DNA of 64,000 nt from Planctomycetota bacterium (GCA_014584315.1 JACTNA010000009.1:62001-126000); one strand, 5' to 3'. Shown: positions 52,649-60,181, counted from the first letter of the stretch. Program-made: numbers and translations. The notes: generated by a model not told the origin, from the letters alone.

Positions 52649-53943
52649 GGCAGCTCCTGATTGTACCGCATGAAGAACTGTCGGTTCAACTCCGCTGGGA
52701 AATAGTGTTTTCGCTTGACCCACACCAAGCCGTCACCCTTGGAGATCAGGGCCACGTCAATGGGCCCACCTACAGTTTCCGCCTGAGTCGATACACGCCG
52801 CTTGAATGACGTGATGTTCACCATGGCCTCAGCCATTGCGGCGAGTTGGTCCTTGGGAGTACCAGCGAGAACGTGGAGAATCGGATGCGAATACTCTTGC
52901 TGCCGGAACTCCTTCAGCTTCTTGGTGTATTCGTCGTACTCCTTCCGCAAGCGATCCGCAACTGCCTGCCTTGCCCGCTTTTTCTCGTTCGCCGCAGGCC
53001 CCTTCACCTCGTCGAGGATGATGTCGGTGGCCCTGTCCAGGATAACTTCGAAATCCTGATTCAGTCGCCTCTGGTAGTCGGGATGAACGCCGTCCAAGAA
53101 GCTCTGAACTTCATCGGTTTGCGCGAACGGCACAATCACTCCGTACTGCATCTTTTCCATTGTGAACTCGTGCAGCTGCCGCCACTGCAAAACACCGGCC
53201 AGTCTGCCACGAACCTCCATGCTCGTGAGCGCAGGGACGATCTCTTCGGTACCAAACCCAGCGATAACCACCCCACTATCTGAAGTTCGCCCAAGATTCG
53301 CATGTCGGGTAAAGATCGCTTCGCCAAGGTATTGTAGTGCTCTGTGATCGGCTTGCGAGAGGTCCACATTCGAAAAGAGTGAGTCGATGATCCGTTCTAC
53401 ACGATTCTTCAGCTCCGCACGGACACGCGGCAAGTTGGTTTTTGTGATTCCCGGCATTACCTTGCCGCGCTTCCATTCGTCCACATGCTTCTCGATCTGA
53501 GCGTGGAGTATTTCGGTGACCTGCTCCTTTGTGATTTCTTTGTGTTCTTCAATGAACTCGTCGACAAGTTCCTTCACTTCGTCTTGTATGTGCATGAAAT
53601 AGCCGGCTACGCACTGATACACGTAATCGTCAGTCGCATTCCCAACAATCAGGTCGTCCGAGTCTGCGAGGGCCTTGCGGAACCAGTCGGCGTAATCGGT
53701 TAGCCTTTGAAACGAGGTGTTACCCAGACGCTGACGCAGGACTTTGACGATGGTCTCCCATGGCACGCTCATGAAGTCCGCGCCGCCGTAGACCATGATA
53801 CCGACAGGCTCATGTTTCGACAGCGCGAATATCTTGTTCGCCGTAGGGAATATCTTCTCTCGATTTCCTAGACGCATCGTCACTGCACTGTCGGCGGCCA
53901 TGGCGACGGCTGAGCGATTGAGTATGGCGATCTCTGCAGTCAT
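52645..53943 (-). CDS. Proteasome-like Ntn-hydrolase, uncharacterised
   Basis: A 432-residue protein. The first 60 residues resemble proteasome beta and HslV subunits: after Met1 comes Thr2, then IAILNRSAVAMAADSAVT with an Asp at position 17 counted from Thr2, and TANKIFAL with a Lys at position 36, then VGIMVYGGADFMS in place of the Gly-rich turn. This fits an N-terminal threonine nucleophile (Thr1, Asp17, Lys33 in proteasomes). A second patch, SGVVIAGFGTEEIVPAL, resembles the later proteasome strands. A helical insert of about 120 residues (about 90-215) and a charged C-terminal part (EYDEYTKKLKEFRQQE) make it longer than proteasome subunits. Its GC content is far lower than its neighbours. 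Removal of Met1 is inferred. Confidence 0.72.
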   Translation of the reverse strand: MTAEIAILNRSAVAMAADSAVTMRLGNREKIFPTANKIFALSKHEPVGIMVYGGADFMSVPWETIVKVLRQRLGNTSFQRLTDYADWFRKALADSDDLIVGNATDDYVYQCVAGYFMHIQDEVKELVDEFIEEHKEITKEQVTEILHAQIEKHVDEWKRGKVMPGITKTNLPRVRAELKNRVERIIDSLFSNVDLSQADHRALQYLGEAIFTRHANLGRTSDSGVVIAGFGTEEIVPALTSMEVRGRLAGVLQWRQLHEFTMEKMQYGVIVPFAQTDEVQSFLDGVHPDYQRRLNQDFEVILDRATDIILDEVKGPAANEKKRARQAVADRLRKEYDEYTKKLKEFRQQEYSHPILHVLAGTPKDQLAAMAEAMVNITSFKRRVSTQAETVGGPIDVALISKGDGLVWVKRKHYFPAELNRQFFMRYNQELP

Positions 53944-54069
53944 GGCACGATTGTACTGCTATTTGAATCGTCGTGTAGTGAGTGCAGGGGCTGCCGCCCG
54001 CGCAATCCCGCCGGAAGAAGAAGCCGGAGGCGGCTGTGGATACTCACGCCGCAAGTACCGACGCCCAGC

Positions 54070-54437
54070 TTTGCATCCGCCGCACGAGCGTCCCCCTCGC
54101 CCTCCCGCGGCACCGCCTCGTATCGCTGCGTCGAACTCTCCTGCCCAAGCGAAAAGCACGCCCGCCGCTCCGATCGACTCAGTTCGCCCGCACGTACGTC
54201 ACGATGCACCTCCGCCGTGCGGGCACTGTAGCTTTCCCACGTCGTCGTCCGCTTCCTTCAGGATCAAGATATCGGTCACCTGCTTCTTCAGCCGCGCGTT
54301 CTCCAACACAGCACCCACAGCCACCTGGTCTCCTCCGTCTTCATCTCCCGTACTGGTTCCACCAGCGGTTGACGATTTGCTCGATCACCCCAGGCACCTG
54401 CACGACTTGGCCGGTACTCCGTCTGGCTGTCTTCAAA
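54070..54437 (-). mobile_element. Remnant of an IS3-family insertion sequence (OrfA/OrfB)
   Basis: The minus strand holds scrambled pieces of an IS3-type transposase in different frames. EQIVNRWWNQYGR is followed after one frameshift by MKTEETRW and after another by LENARLKKQVTDILILKEA (54199-54324), together matching the OrfA end (EQTFNRWRNQYGGMKTEE...ENARLKKLVAD...LKE). Then SERRACFSLGQESSTQRYEA and REGEGDA (54074-54210) match the OrfB start (SERRACRVLGQ..STQRY). There is no intact reading frame and no clear terminal repeat. It abuts the 3' end of tRNA-Ala. Confidence 0.65.
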
Positions 54438-54510
54438 TGGAGCGGATGGGAGTCGAACCCACGACCTCATCATTGCGAACGATGCGCTCTACCAACTGAG
54501 CTACCGCCCC
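54438..54510 (-). tRNA. tRNA-Ala (anticodon CGC)
   Basis: 73 nt on the minus strand. The acceptor stem is GGGGCGG with CCGCTCC, giving the G3-U70 pair that marks alanine tRNAs. D-arm AGCTCAGTTGGTAGAGC, anticodon loop TTCGCAA (anticodon CGC, reading GCG) and T-arm GGGTTCGACTCCC are normal. CCA is not encoded. The 3' end borders the lower-GC island. Confidence 0.97.
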
Positions 54511-54554
54511 GACCATCGCCCCGCCGCGGCCGGGGGGCCGGTGCGGAGGGCGGG

Positions 54555-54560
54555 ATTGTA
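54555..54560 (-). promoter_or_regulatory. -10 element upstream of tRNA-Ala
   Basis: TACAAT on the minus strand, 45 bases before the tRNA 5' end; no good -35. Confidence 0.4.
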
Positions 54561-54741
54561 CGCCGGGGGGGTTGGGGTGTCCCGCCGCGCGGTGGATTGG
54601 ACGCAGGCGGGGCGGTCCCCCGTCCCGACCCCGAAACCGCGAACCCGCGTGCGGCGTGGGCGTAGGCTGAGTGTCGCCGGGGGGTGCGGGGGGGCGGCTT
54701 TCCCCCTGCCGGGCGACCGGACAATCGCACGGAGCAACCGC

Positions 54742-55800
54742 ATGAGCAGCACCAACCGGCCGCCGCGTCCGGCGGCCCTCACGCTCGCCCCGCTCGCCCC
54801 GCTCGCCGCTGCGCTGGCGGCGTTCGCCCTGCTGCTCGGCTCCTGCGGGCGGCAGGACGACCGCCCCTCCGCCGACCCGCTGCCGACGCCCGGCGCGATC
54901 CGCGTCGTCGTCACCATCCCCCCTCTCGAAGGCCTCATCGCCCCGCTCCTGCCCGATGGCTCGCAGGTCCGTGCCCTCTTGCCGCCGGGGGCCTCGCCCC
55001 ACGGCTACGAACTGACCCCCGACGACGCGGCCGCCCTCGCCCGCGCCGACCTCGTCGTCTACGTCGGCCTGGGCCTGGAGCCGGGCGTGATGAGGTCGCT
55101 CGCGCGCCGCGGCAAGGCCGCCCCAACCCAACTCTGCATGGCCGAAGTCCTCGGCATCGGCACCGACCCAAGCGACGGGCACGACCACTCGCATCACGGC
55201 CACACGCACCACGACCACGCGCACGACGACCACGAAGGGCACGAGGACCACGCCCACGGCCCGATCGACGAGCACCTCTGGCTCGACCCGGTGCTCGTCG
55301 CCGCCTTCGTCGCCGAAGCGGGCGACGCAATCACCGGTCTGCTGCGCGAGCGGCGCGCTCCGGCCGAGGCGCTCGAAGCCGTCGAGCGCGGCACGGCGTC
55401 GCTCCGCGCCCGTGTCGCCGACGTGGACGCCGCCTACCGCGACCGCCTTTCCGCGCACCGCGGCGCGAAGATCGTCACGCAGCACGCCGCCTGGGGCAGG
55501 CTCGCCGATCGCTACGGCCTCGTCGTCGCCCGCGTCGTCATGCCCGTCGAGGCGAACGACCCAAGCCCCGCCGACGCCGCGGCCGCCGCCGAAGCGCTCA
55601 AGCGCGAAGGCGTCGCCGCCGTCTTCTCCGAGCCGCAACTGAGCCGCACCACCGCCGAGCGCCTCGCCCGGCTCGCGGGCGTCCCCTTCGGCGAACTCGA
55701 CCCCGTCGGCGACACCGACTGGGTGCGCCTCATGATGCGCAACCTCGACGAACTGAAGTCGAAACTGACCGAGTCCGCGCCCGCACGCGGCCAGGGGTGA
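54742..55800 (+). CDS. znuA: Zinc ABC transporter substrate-binding lipoprotein
   Basis: A 352-residue cluster-9 metal-binding protein. The lipoprotein signal ends in LLLGSC (Cys35). Metal ligands are expected at His87 (SPHGYELTP), His178 (IDEHLWLDP) and the Glu/Asp sites that follow (VTQHAAWG, LDPVGDTD). Between the first and second ligands lies a stretch of about 26 residues made mostly of His, Asp and Gly (about 147-172), the His-rich loop of ZnuA-type zinc transporters, which manganese-specific relatives lack. It leads a znuA-znuC-znuB unit. GGAGCAACC precedes the ATG at 54742. Confidence 0.93.
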   Translation: MSSTNRPPRPAALTLAPLAPLAAALAAFALLLGSCGRQDDRPSADPLPTPGAIRVVVTIPPLEGLIAPLLPDGSQVRALLPPGASPHGYELTPDDAAALARADLVVYVGLGLEPGVMRSLARRGKAAPTQLCMAEVLGIGTDPSDGHDHSHHGHTHHDHAHDDHEGHEDHAHGPIDEHLWLDPVLVAAFVAEAGDAITGLLRERRAPAEALEAVERGTASLRARVADVDAAYRDRLSAHRGAKIVTQHAAWGRLADRYGLVVARVVMPVEANDPSPADAAAAAEALKREGVAAVFSEPQLSRTTAERLARLAGVPFGELDPVGDTDWVRLMMRNLDELKSKLTESAPARGQG

Positions 55801-55821
55801 TCCGACCGTAGACTCAGCGCG

Positions 55822-56697
55822 ATGAGCGATCCCGCCACGAACGCCACGCCCGCGATCGACTACGTCGGCGTCGGCTTCGCCTACCCGCGACCCGTCGCGG
55901 GCGCCAACGGCGGCTCCGTCGAGGCCCTGCGCGACATCACCCTCCGCGTCGAGCCGGGCGAGCGACTCGGCATCCTCGGGCCGAACGGCGCGGGCAAAAC
56001 CACCCTCATGCGCATCACGCTCGGCCTGCTCCCCTGCCAGCGCGGCGCCGTCCGCATCTTCGGGCGCACGCCCGAGCAGGCCCGCCGCGAACGCCTCATC
56101 GGCTACGTCCCGCAACGCAGCGACGCCGAACTCGCCTTCCCCATCAGCGTGCGCCAGGCCGTCGAACTCGGGCCGGCCGGACGGCTCACCGGCTTCGCAC
56201 GCCTGTCCCCGGACGACCGGCGGCGCGTCGAGGAGTCCATGTCGCTGCTCGGCATCGCTGACCTCGCCGACCGCCCCGTCGGCAAACTCTCCGGCGGGCA
56301 GTTCCAACGCACCCTCATCGCCCGCGCCCTCGCCGTCGGCGCGCGCGTCCTCCTCCTCGACGAGCCGACCGTCGGCATCGACGTCACCGGCCAGCGACGC
56401 TTCGCCGAACTCCTCACCAGCCTGCGCGACCGCCTCGGCGTCACCATCGTCGTCGTCAGCCACGACCTGCGCACCATCGCCGCCGCCAGCGACCGCGTCG
56501 CCTGCCTCAGCCGCACCCTGCACTCCCACGTCGCCCCAGAGGGCCTCACCCCCGCCGTGCTCGCCGAGGTCTTCCGCCACGACGTCGAGGGCGTCTTCGG
56601 CGAAGTCCACGTCGACGCCCACCCCGCCGCCGACTGCGACGACCCCGCCCACCACCACCACCACCATCACGACCACGCCAAGGGGGGGGGCGCATGA
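55822..56697 (+). CDS. znuC: Zinc ABC transporter ATPase with His-rich tail
   Basis: A 291-residue ABC ATPase of the metal-uptake class. Walker A GPNGAGKTT (about 53-61), Q-loop RLIGYVPQRSDAEL, signature KLSGGQFQRTLIA, Walker B LLLDEPTVGID and H-loop SHDLRT are intact. The C-terminus (CDDPAHHHHHHHDHAKGGGA) contains seven consecutive histidines, presumably binding Zn2+ in the cytoplasm, a feature found in some ZnuC proteins. It begins 21 bases after znuA and overlaps znuB by four bases (ATGA). Confidence 0.94.
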   Translation: MSDPATNATPAIDYVGVGFAYPRPVAGANGGSVEALRDITLRVEPGERLGILGPNGAGKTTLMRITLGLLPCQRGAVRIFGRTPEQARRERLIGYVPQRSDAELAFPISVRQAVELGPAGRLTGFARLSPDDRRRVEESMSLLGIADLADRPVGKLSGGQFQRTLIARALAVGARVLLLDEPTVGIDVTGQRRFAELLTSLRDRLGVTIVVVSHDLRTIAAASDRVACLSRTLHSHVAPEGLTPAVLAEVFRHDVEGVFGEVHVDAHPAADCDDPAHHHHHHHDHAKGGGA

Positions 56698-57599
56698 GAA
56701 CGCTCGAATACCTCCTCGGCGCGCCGGAACTGCGGGCCACCTTCTGGCCGCCCGTGCTCGTCGGCCTGCTCGTCGCCGCACTCTGCTCCGCCCTCAGCGT
56801 CCCCGTCGTCCTCAAACGCATGGCCTTCGTCGGCCAGGGGGTCAGCCACGCGGCCTTCGGCGGCGTCGGCGTCGCCCTCGCGCTCGGGCTGATCATCGGC
56901 GCGGCCGCGCACGGCACGGGGCTGCTCGCCGTCGTCACGCTCTTCTGCGTCGCCGCCGCGCTCGGCATCGCCTGGCTCAGCGACCGCCCCGGCGCCCGCA
57001 CCGACACCGCCATCGGCATTGTCCTCGCCGCCTCCATGGCCGTCGGATTCCTCCTCATCCGCGCCGCCGCGGCACGAATGCGGGCCTCCGGACTCCCCCC
57101 CCCTCCCAGCGTCGAGTCCATCCTCTTCGGCTCCGTCCTGAACGTCGGCCCGGGCGACGCCGTCCTCGCCGCCGCCGCGACCGCCGCCGTCCTCGCCCTC
57201 CTCTGGTGGTACCGCCGACCGATGCTCTTCTGGGCCTTCGACGAGAGCGCAAGCCCTGCATTCGGCGTCCCCTCGCGCGCCATGCGCTCCCTCCTGCTCA
57301 TCGTCCTCGCCCTCGCCATCGTCGTCACCATGCGACTCGCCGGCGTCGTCCTCGCCACCGCCCTGCTCGTGCTCCCCGGTGCGGCCGCCCTCGAACTCAC
57401 CGACCGCCTCCGACCCGTCTACGCCATCGCCATGGCCGTCGGCGTCCTCGGCGTCGCAGCCGGACTGGTCCTCAGTTTCGAGATGAACTGGCAGCCCGGC
57501 CCGAGCATCGTCCTCGCGCTCACCGCCATGTTCGCCGCGGCCCGCGCCGCCTCGTCCCTGCGATCGCGCCGAGCGCACCCACAGGAGAAGCCCGCATGA
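56694..57599 (+). CDS. znuB: Zinc ABC transporter permease
   Basis: A 301-residue ABC-3 family permease with eight or nine helices. MAFVGQGVSHAAFGGVGVAL and VVTMRLAGVVLATALLVLPG are characteristic of the cluster-9 metal permeases; the second lies in the helix lining the pore. Helix arrangement and length are usual for ZnuB. The gene overlaps znuC at its start and a 61-codon gene at its end (both ATGA), so all four are one translationally coupled unit. The nearby His-rich ZnuA loop and ZnuC tail point to zinc. Confidence 0.94.
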   Translation: MRTLEYLLGAPELRATFWPPVLVGLLVAALCSALSVPVVLKRMAFVGQGVSHAAFGGVGVALALGLIIGAAAHGTGLLAVVTLFCVAAALGIAWLSDRPGARTDTAIGIVLAASMAVGFLLIRAAAARMRASGLPPPPSVESILFGSVLNVGPGDAVLAAAATAAVLALLWWYRRPMLFWAFDESASPAFGVPSRAMRSLLLIVLALAIVVTMRLAGVVLATALLVLPGAAALELTDRLRPVYAIAMAVGVLGVAAGLVLSFEMNWQPGPSIVLALTAMFAAARAASSLRSRRAHPQEKPA

Positions 57600-57781
57600 A
57601 GGCCGAGACCATCCTCGCCGAACTCAACCGCCTGCGCAAGGACCTCGACGAGGACCCCGCCGACCTCGAGTGGCTCACGCTCCACCACGTCTTCTGCTTC
57701 GTCTCCTACAAGATGGGCGACTTCCAGAAGTACCTCGACGAGCAGGCCGCCCAGGGGGCCTTTGACGAGTTCGAGGGCTGA
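57596..57781 (+). CDS. Small conserved protein at the end of the zinc operon
   Basis: A 61-residue acidic protein. It consists of two helices, KAETILAELNRLRKDLDED and DFQKYLDEQAAQGAFDEFEG, joined by LEWLTLHHVFCFVSYKMG, which contains a His-His-x3-Cys stretch that might bind a metal. Family unknown to me. Its ATG overlaps the znuB stop (ATGA), and GGAG stands about ten bases ahead, so it is made together with the transporter. A role in zinc handling is inference from the position and from the His/Cys motif. Confidence 0.7.
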   Translation: MKAETILAELNRLRKDLDEDPADLEWLTLHHVFCFVSYKMGDFQKYLDEQAAQGAFDEFEG

Positions 57782-57820
57782 ATCCCGCGCACCGCACCCG
57801 CGGAACCCGCGACTTTTCTC

Positions 57821-57848
57821 TTGCGTAGCGGAATCGTCGGACGATAAT
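57821..57848 (+). promoter_or_regulatory. Promoter of the structured RNA candidate
   Basis: TTGCGT (57821-57826), 16 bases, GATAAT (57843-57848), followed by GCC. A near-consensus -10 and acceptable -35, pointing into the gap that holds the hairpins. Confidence 0.6.
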
Positions 57849-58046
57849 GCCGACATCGCGGCGAGCGCCGGCCCCGGCCGAGGGCGTGAGAACCACCCCC
57901 CGAGGCCGCCGGACAAACCGCGACGACCGCAGGGCCAACGCCTTGCGGGCGGTGTGCCCCGGGCGACGGCCCGGGGGGGAGAAGCCCGGCGGCGGCGTGT
58001 GCAGCGCCGCGCGGCTGGGATGGCTCTTTCTGAAGGAGGTGATCCA

Positions 58047-58082
58047 GTGAAGCATGCCTGTACGCGAGGGCTGCCCCGCTAG
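58047..58082 (+). CDS. 11-codon leader ORF behind an extended Shine-Dalgarno
   Basis: GTG AAG CAT GCC TGT ACG CGA GGG CTG CCC CGC TAG encodes eleven residues. GGAGG lies seven bases upstream within the 15-base 16S complement, an unusually strong binding site for such a short frame, and a hairpin begins one base after the stop codon. A leader peptide or ribosome-recruiting element is possible; the peptide itself has no recognisable pattern. Confidence 0.35.
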   Translation: MKHACTRGLPR

Positions 58083-58144
58083 AGCGGGCAGACCGACGGG
58101 TTGCCCGCGGTGCAGCCCTGAGCGACTCCTACGGAGTCCGAAAC

Positions 58145-58179
58145 GCGGCCGCCGTCCCACGCAGGGGCGGCGGCCTTTT
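58145..58179 (+). terminator. Rho-independent terminator
   Basis: GGCCGCCG (58147-58154) pairs with CGGCGGCC (58168-58175), with CCC/GGG pairs extending into the loop, and TTTT follows. It lies just before the dehydratase gene, so it ends the RNA candidate or attenuates that gene. Confidence 0.75.
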
Positions 58180-58209
58180 CCTTGCACACCCGCCCGCTAT
58201 CGTCACCCG

Positions 58210-59244
58210 ATGCCCGCCGCAGGCTCGCCCCCCGACGCCTCGCTCCGCGACTGCGTCACCATCGACGACATCCGCGCCGCCGCCGCACGCCTGCACGGCG
58301 TCGCCCACCGCACGCCCGTCATGTCGTCGCGTTCCATCGATTTCATGACCGGCGCGCTCACCCGCTTCAAGTGCGAGAACCTCCAGCGCGTCGGCGCGTT
58401 CAAGTTCCGCGGGGCCTACAACGCCATCGCCGCCCTCAGCGACGACGCCCGCCACGCAGGCGTCCTCGCCTACTCCAGCGGCAACCACGCCCAGGCCGTC
58501 GCCCTCGCCGCCTCGCTCCTCGGCACGCCCGCCGTCATCGTCATGCCCGCCGACGCCCCGCGCGTCAAACTCACCGCCACGCGCGCCTACCTCGAACGCG
58601 CGCCCGCCGGCAGCGAGGTCGTCCTCTACGACCCGGCCGCCACCGTGCGCGAGGAACTCGCCGCTCGCCTCGCCGACGAACGCGCTCTGACCATCGTCCC
58701 CCCATACGACCACCCGGACGTCATCGCCGGACAGGGCACCGCGGGCCTCGAACTCTGCGAGGACGCAGGACCGATCGATGTGCTCCTCGCCCCATGCGGC
58801 GGCGGCGGGCTGCTCTCGGGATGCGCCGTCGCCACGCGCGCCCTCTGCCGCACCTGCCGCATCATCGGCGTCGAGCCGGATCTCGCCGACGACGCCACCC
58901 GCAGTTTCCGCGACGGCGTCCTCCGAACCGTCCGCAACCCCCCGACCATCGCCGACGGCGCGCGCACGCCCTACCTCGGCCGCCACACCTTCGCCCTCAT
59001 CACGCGCCACGCCGACGACATGATGACCGTGAGCGAGGCCGAGATCGCCCGCGCCGCGCTGCTCGCCATGGAACGCCTCAAACTCGTCGTAGAACCGACC
59101 GGCGCGCTCGCCCTCGCGGGCCTGCTCCGCCTCGCCCGCGAGCAGCCCGACGAGATCGCCGGCCGAACCGTCGGCGTTATCATCAGCGGCGGCAACCTCG
59201 ACCTCTCGACGATCCCCGAGTTGATCCGCCTCGCGGAGGCATGA
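58210..59244 (+). CDS. Threonine/serine dehydratase-like PLP enzyme
   Basis: A 344-residue fold-type II PLP enzyme. GAFKFRGAYNAIAAL carries the PLP-binding Lys65, SSGNHAQAVALAASL the Asn/His phosphate region, PCGGGGLLSGCA the glycine loop and ISGGNLDLSTI the end of the active site. It lacks the regulatory ACT-like domain of biosynthetic IlvA, so it resembles catabolic threonine dehydratase, threo-3-hydroxyaspartate ammonia-lyase or serine racemase; these cannot be separated by eye. The frame upstream of 58210 runs through the terminator, so the ATG at 58210 is the likely start. The stop codon starts a heptamer array. Confidence 0.9.
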   Translation: MPAAGSPPDASLRDCVTIDDIRAAAARLHGVAHRTPVMSSRSIDFMTGALTRFKCENLQRVGAFKFRGAYNAIAALSDDARHAGVLAYSSGNHAQAVALAASLLGTPAVIVMPADAPRVKLTATRAYLERAPAGSEVVLYDPAATVREELAARLADERALTIVPPYDHPDVIAGQGTAGLELCEDAGPIDVLLAPCGGGGLLSGCAVATRALCRTCRIIGVEPDLADDATRSFRDGVLRTVRNPPTIADGARTPYLGRHTFALITRHADDMMTVSEAEIARAALLAMERLKLVVEPTGALALAGLLRLAREQPDEIAGRTVGVIISGGNLDLSTIPELIRLAEA

Positions 59245-59276
59245 GGCTTGGGGCTTGAGGCTTGAGGCTTGGGGCT
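59242..59276 (+). repeat. Heptamer array tgaggct x 5 starting at the stop codon
   Basis: tgaggct, tggggct, tgaggct, tgaggct, tggggct. The first three bases are the stop codon of the dehydratase gene (59242-59244). Inverted relative to the array at 59309. Confidence 0.92.
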
Positions 59277-59308
59277 CCGTGTGGCGCACGCAAACACACG
59301 ATGCCCCG

Positions 59309-59357
59309 CGCCTCAGGACTCAAGTCTCAAGCCTCAAGCCCCAACCCTCAAGCCTCA
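59309..59357 (-). repeat. Heptamer array TGAGGCT x 7 at the stop codon of the convergent gene
   Basis: On the minus strand, TGAGGCT, TGAGGGT, TGGGGCT, TGAGGCT, TGAGACT, TGAGTCC, TGAGGCG. The TGA at 59348-59350, in the second unit, is the stop codon of the membrane-protein gene. With 59242-59276 it forms an inverted repeat around a 32-base loop. Confidence 0.9.
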
Positions 59358-60181
59358 GGACTCCTTCCCTCCACCGTCACCCGCACCGGATGCCCGAACC
59401 ACGCGTTCGTCCCCCCCGGACCCGGGTACCGCTCATCCAGCACGCGCGTCACGGCCTCCATGTCCGCGTCCGCCGCCACCCACCCGCCCTCGATGTCCGG
59501 GTAGTCCACGCGGCAGTTCTCGCACTTCTTCGCCGAGTCGAACCGGATCGGGCACCAGAAACTCTCGACGTTGCGCAGCATCTCACCGCCCAGCGACCAC
59601 ACCCCCGTCATCCAGTCGCAGTACAGGCACCAGATCAGGTCGTGCCCCACAAGCCCCCGGAACTTGTGGCGAGAGACGTTGATCCACTCCTCAGCCCGGT
59701 ACTTTGGCAGCCGCACCAGCCACGTCAGCGGTGGATACACGAAGTACTGTGCCACCCGGATCACCCAGAACACCGGCACCGCCCACGCCGTCCACCACAC
59801 CGCCGCGTGGTTCCGCACCCGTCCTACCTTCCGGTTCAGCGTGTGGACGATCCGCGGCCCGCGACGCGCCTCCGGGTGCGCCAACTCGTGCAGCACCGTC
59901 CACACCATCACCGCCCCGACCTGCCCCAGCACGGCCGCGAGCAGGCCCAGCCCCGCCCCCAGCACGGGCGTCTCGGGCGACAGCATCGACCCCGCGATCG
60001 GCCCCGCGATCATCGGCCCGGCCGTGAAGTACGTGATCACGACGTCCAGCAGCGGGGCCCGGCAGAGCGCACCCGACAACGCCCGCCCGGCACGCCCCAG
60101 CCGCGGGATCAGGTGCACCACGCCCGCGCCCGCGAGCATCGCGCCGAGCGTGACGAGTAGAATGGCGAGCGATGGCGACAT
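59348..60181 (-). CDS. Conserved membrane protein with HELAH and two Cys-pair motifs
   Basis: A 277-residue protein. Two or three N-terminal helices (about 5-25, 45-62 and 70-95) include the segment MVWTVLHELAHPEARRGPRI, in which HELAH has the HExxH form of zinc proteases. The region after a fourth helix (about 130-155) carries WCLYCDWMTG, FWCPIRFD and KCENCRVDYPD, a pattern of Cys-x2-Cys pairs able to bind a metal. Similar sequences exist in other bacteria as an unnamed family in my recollection. No function is assigned. Its ATG is at 60181; the 3' end lies in the heptamer array and faces the dehydratase gene. Confidence 0.8.
   Translation of the reverse strand: MSPSLAILLVTLGAMLAGAGVVHLIPRLGRAGRALSGALCRAPLLDVVITYFTAGPMIAGPIAGSMLSPETPVLGAGLGLLAAVLGQVGAVMVWTVLHELAHPEARRGPRIVHTLNRKVGRVRNHAAVWWTAWAVPVFWVIRVAQYFVYPPLTWLVRLPKYRAEEWINVSRHKFRGLVGHDLIWCLYCDWMTGVWSLGGEMLRNVESFWCPIRFDSAKKCENCRVDYPDIEGGWVAADADMEAVTRVLDERYPGPGGTNAWFGHPVRVTVEGRSPEA

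Larger units (their letters stand above)
57855..58179 (+). ncRNA. Candidate structured RNA or leader transcript, about 325 nt
   Basis: Between the promoter and the terminator the 428-base gap holds several perfect hairpins: CCCCGGGC/GCCCGGGG with a GACG loop (57957-57976), GCGGGCA/TGCCCGC (58084-58108), GACTCC/GGAGTC with a TAC loop (58124-58138) and the terminator stem (58147-58175). In the middle, aaggaggtgatccag (58033-58047) is complementary to the last 15 bases of 16S rRNA, counting a standard CTGGATCACCTCCTT end. I checked for RNase P, tmRNA and SRP RNA core motifs by eye and found none. It could be a regulatory RNA or the leader of the downstream dehydratase. Confidence 0.45.

Noticed and set aside
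53982-54665. 227-codon plus-strand frame across the island border
   Set aside because: It reads through the tRNA-Ala gene and the IS3 remnant in antisense.
58033-58047. End of a 16S rRNA gene on the minus strand
   Set aside because: Only the last 15 bases match; none of the conserved 16S helices upstream are present on the minus strand, and the context (spacing to GTG) fits an extended Shine-Dalgarno.
57855-58179. RNase P RNA, tmRNA or SRP RNA
   Set aside because: The expected core motifs (for example AGGAAAGTCCGGGC, the tRNA-like end of tmRNA, or GGAAGGAAGCAG) are missing.
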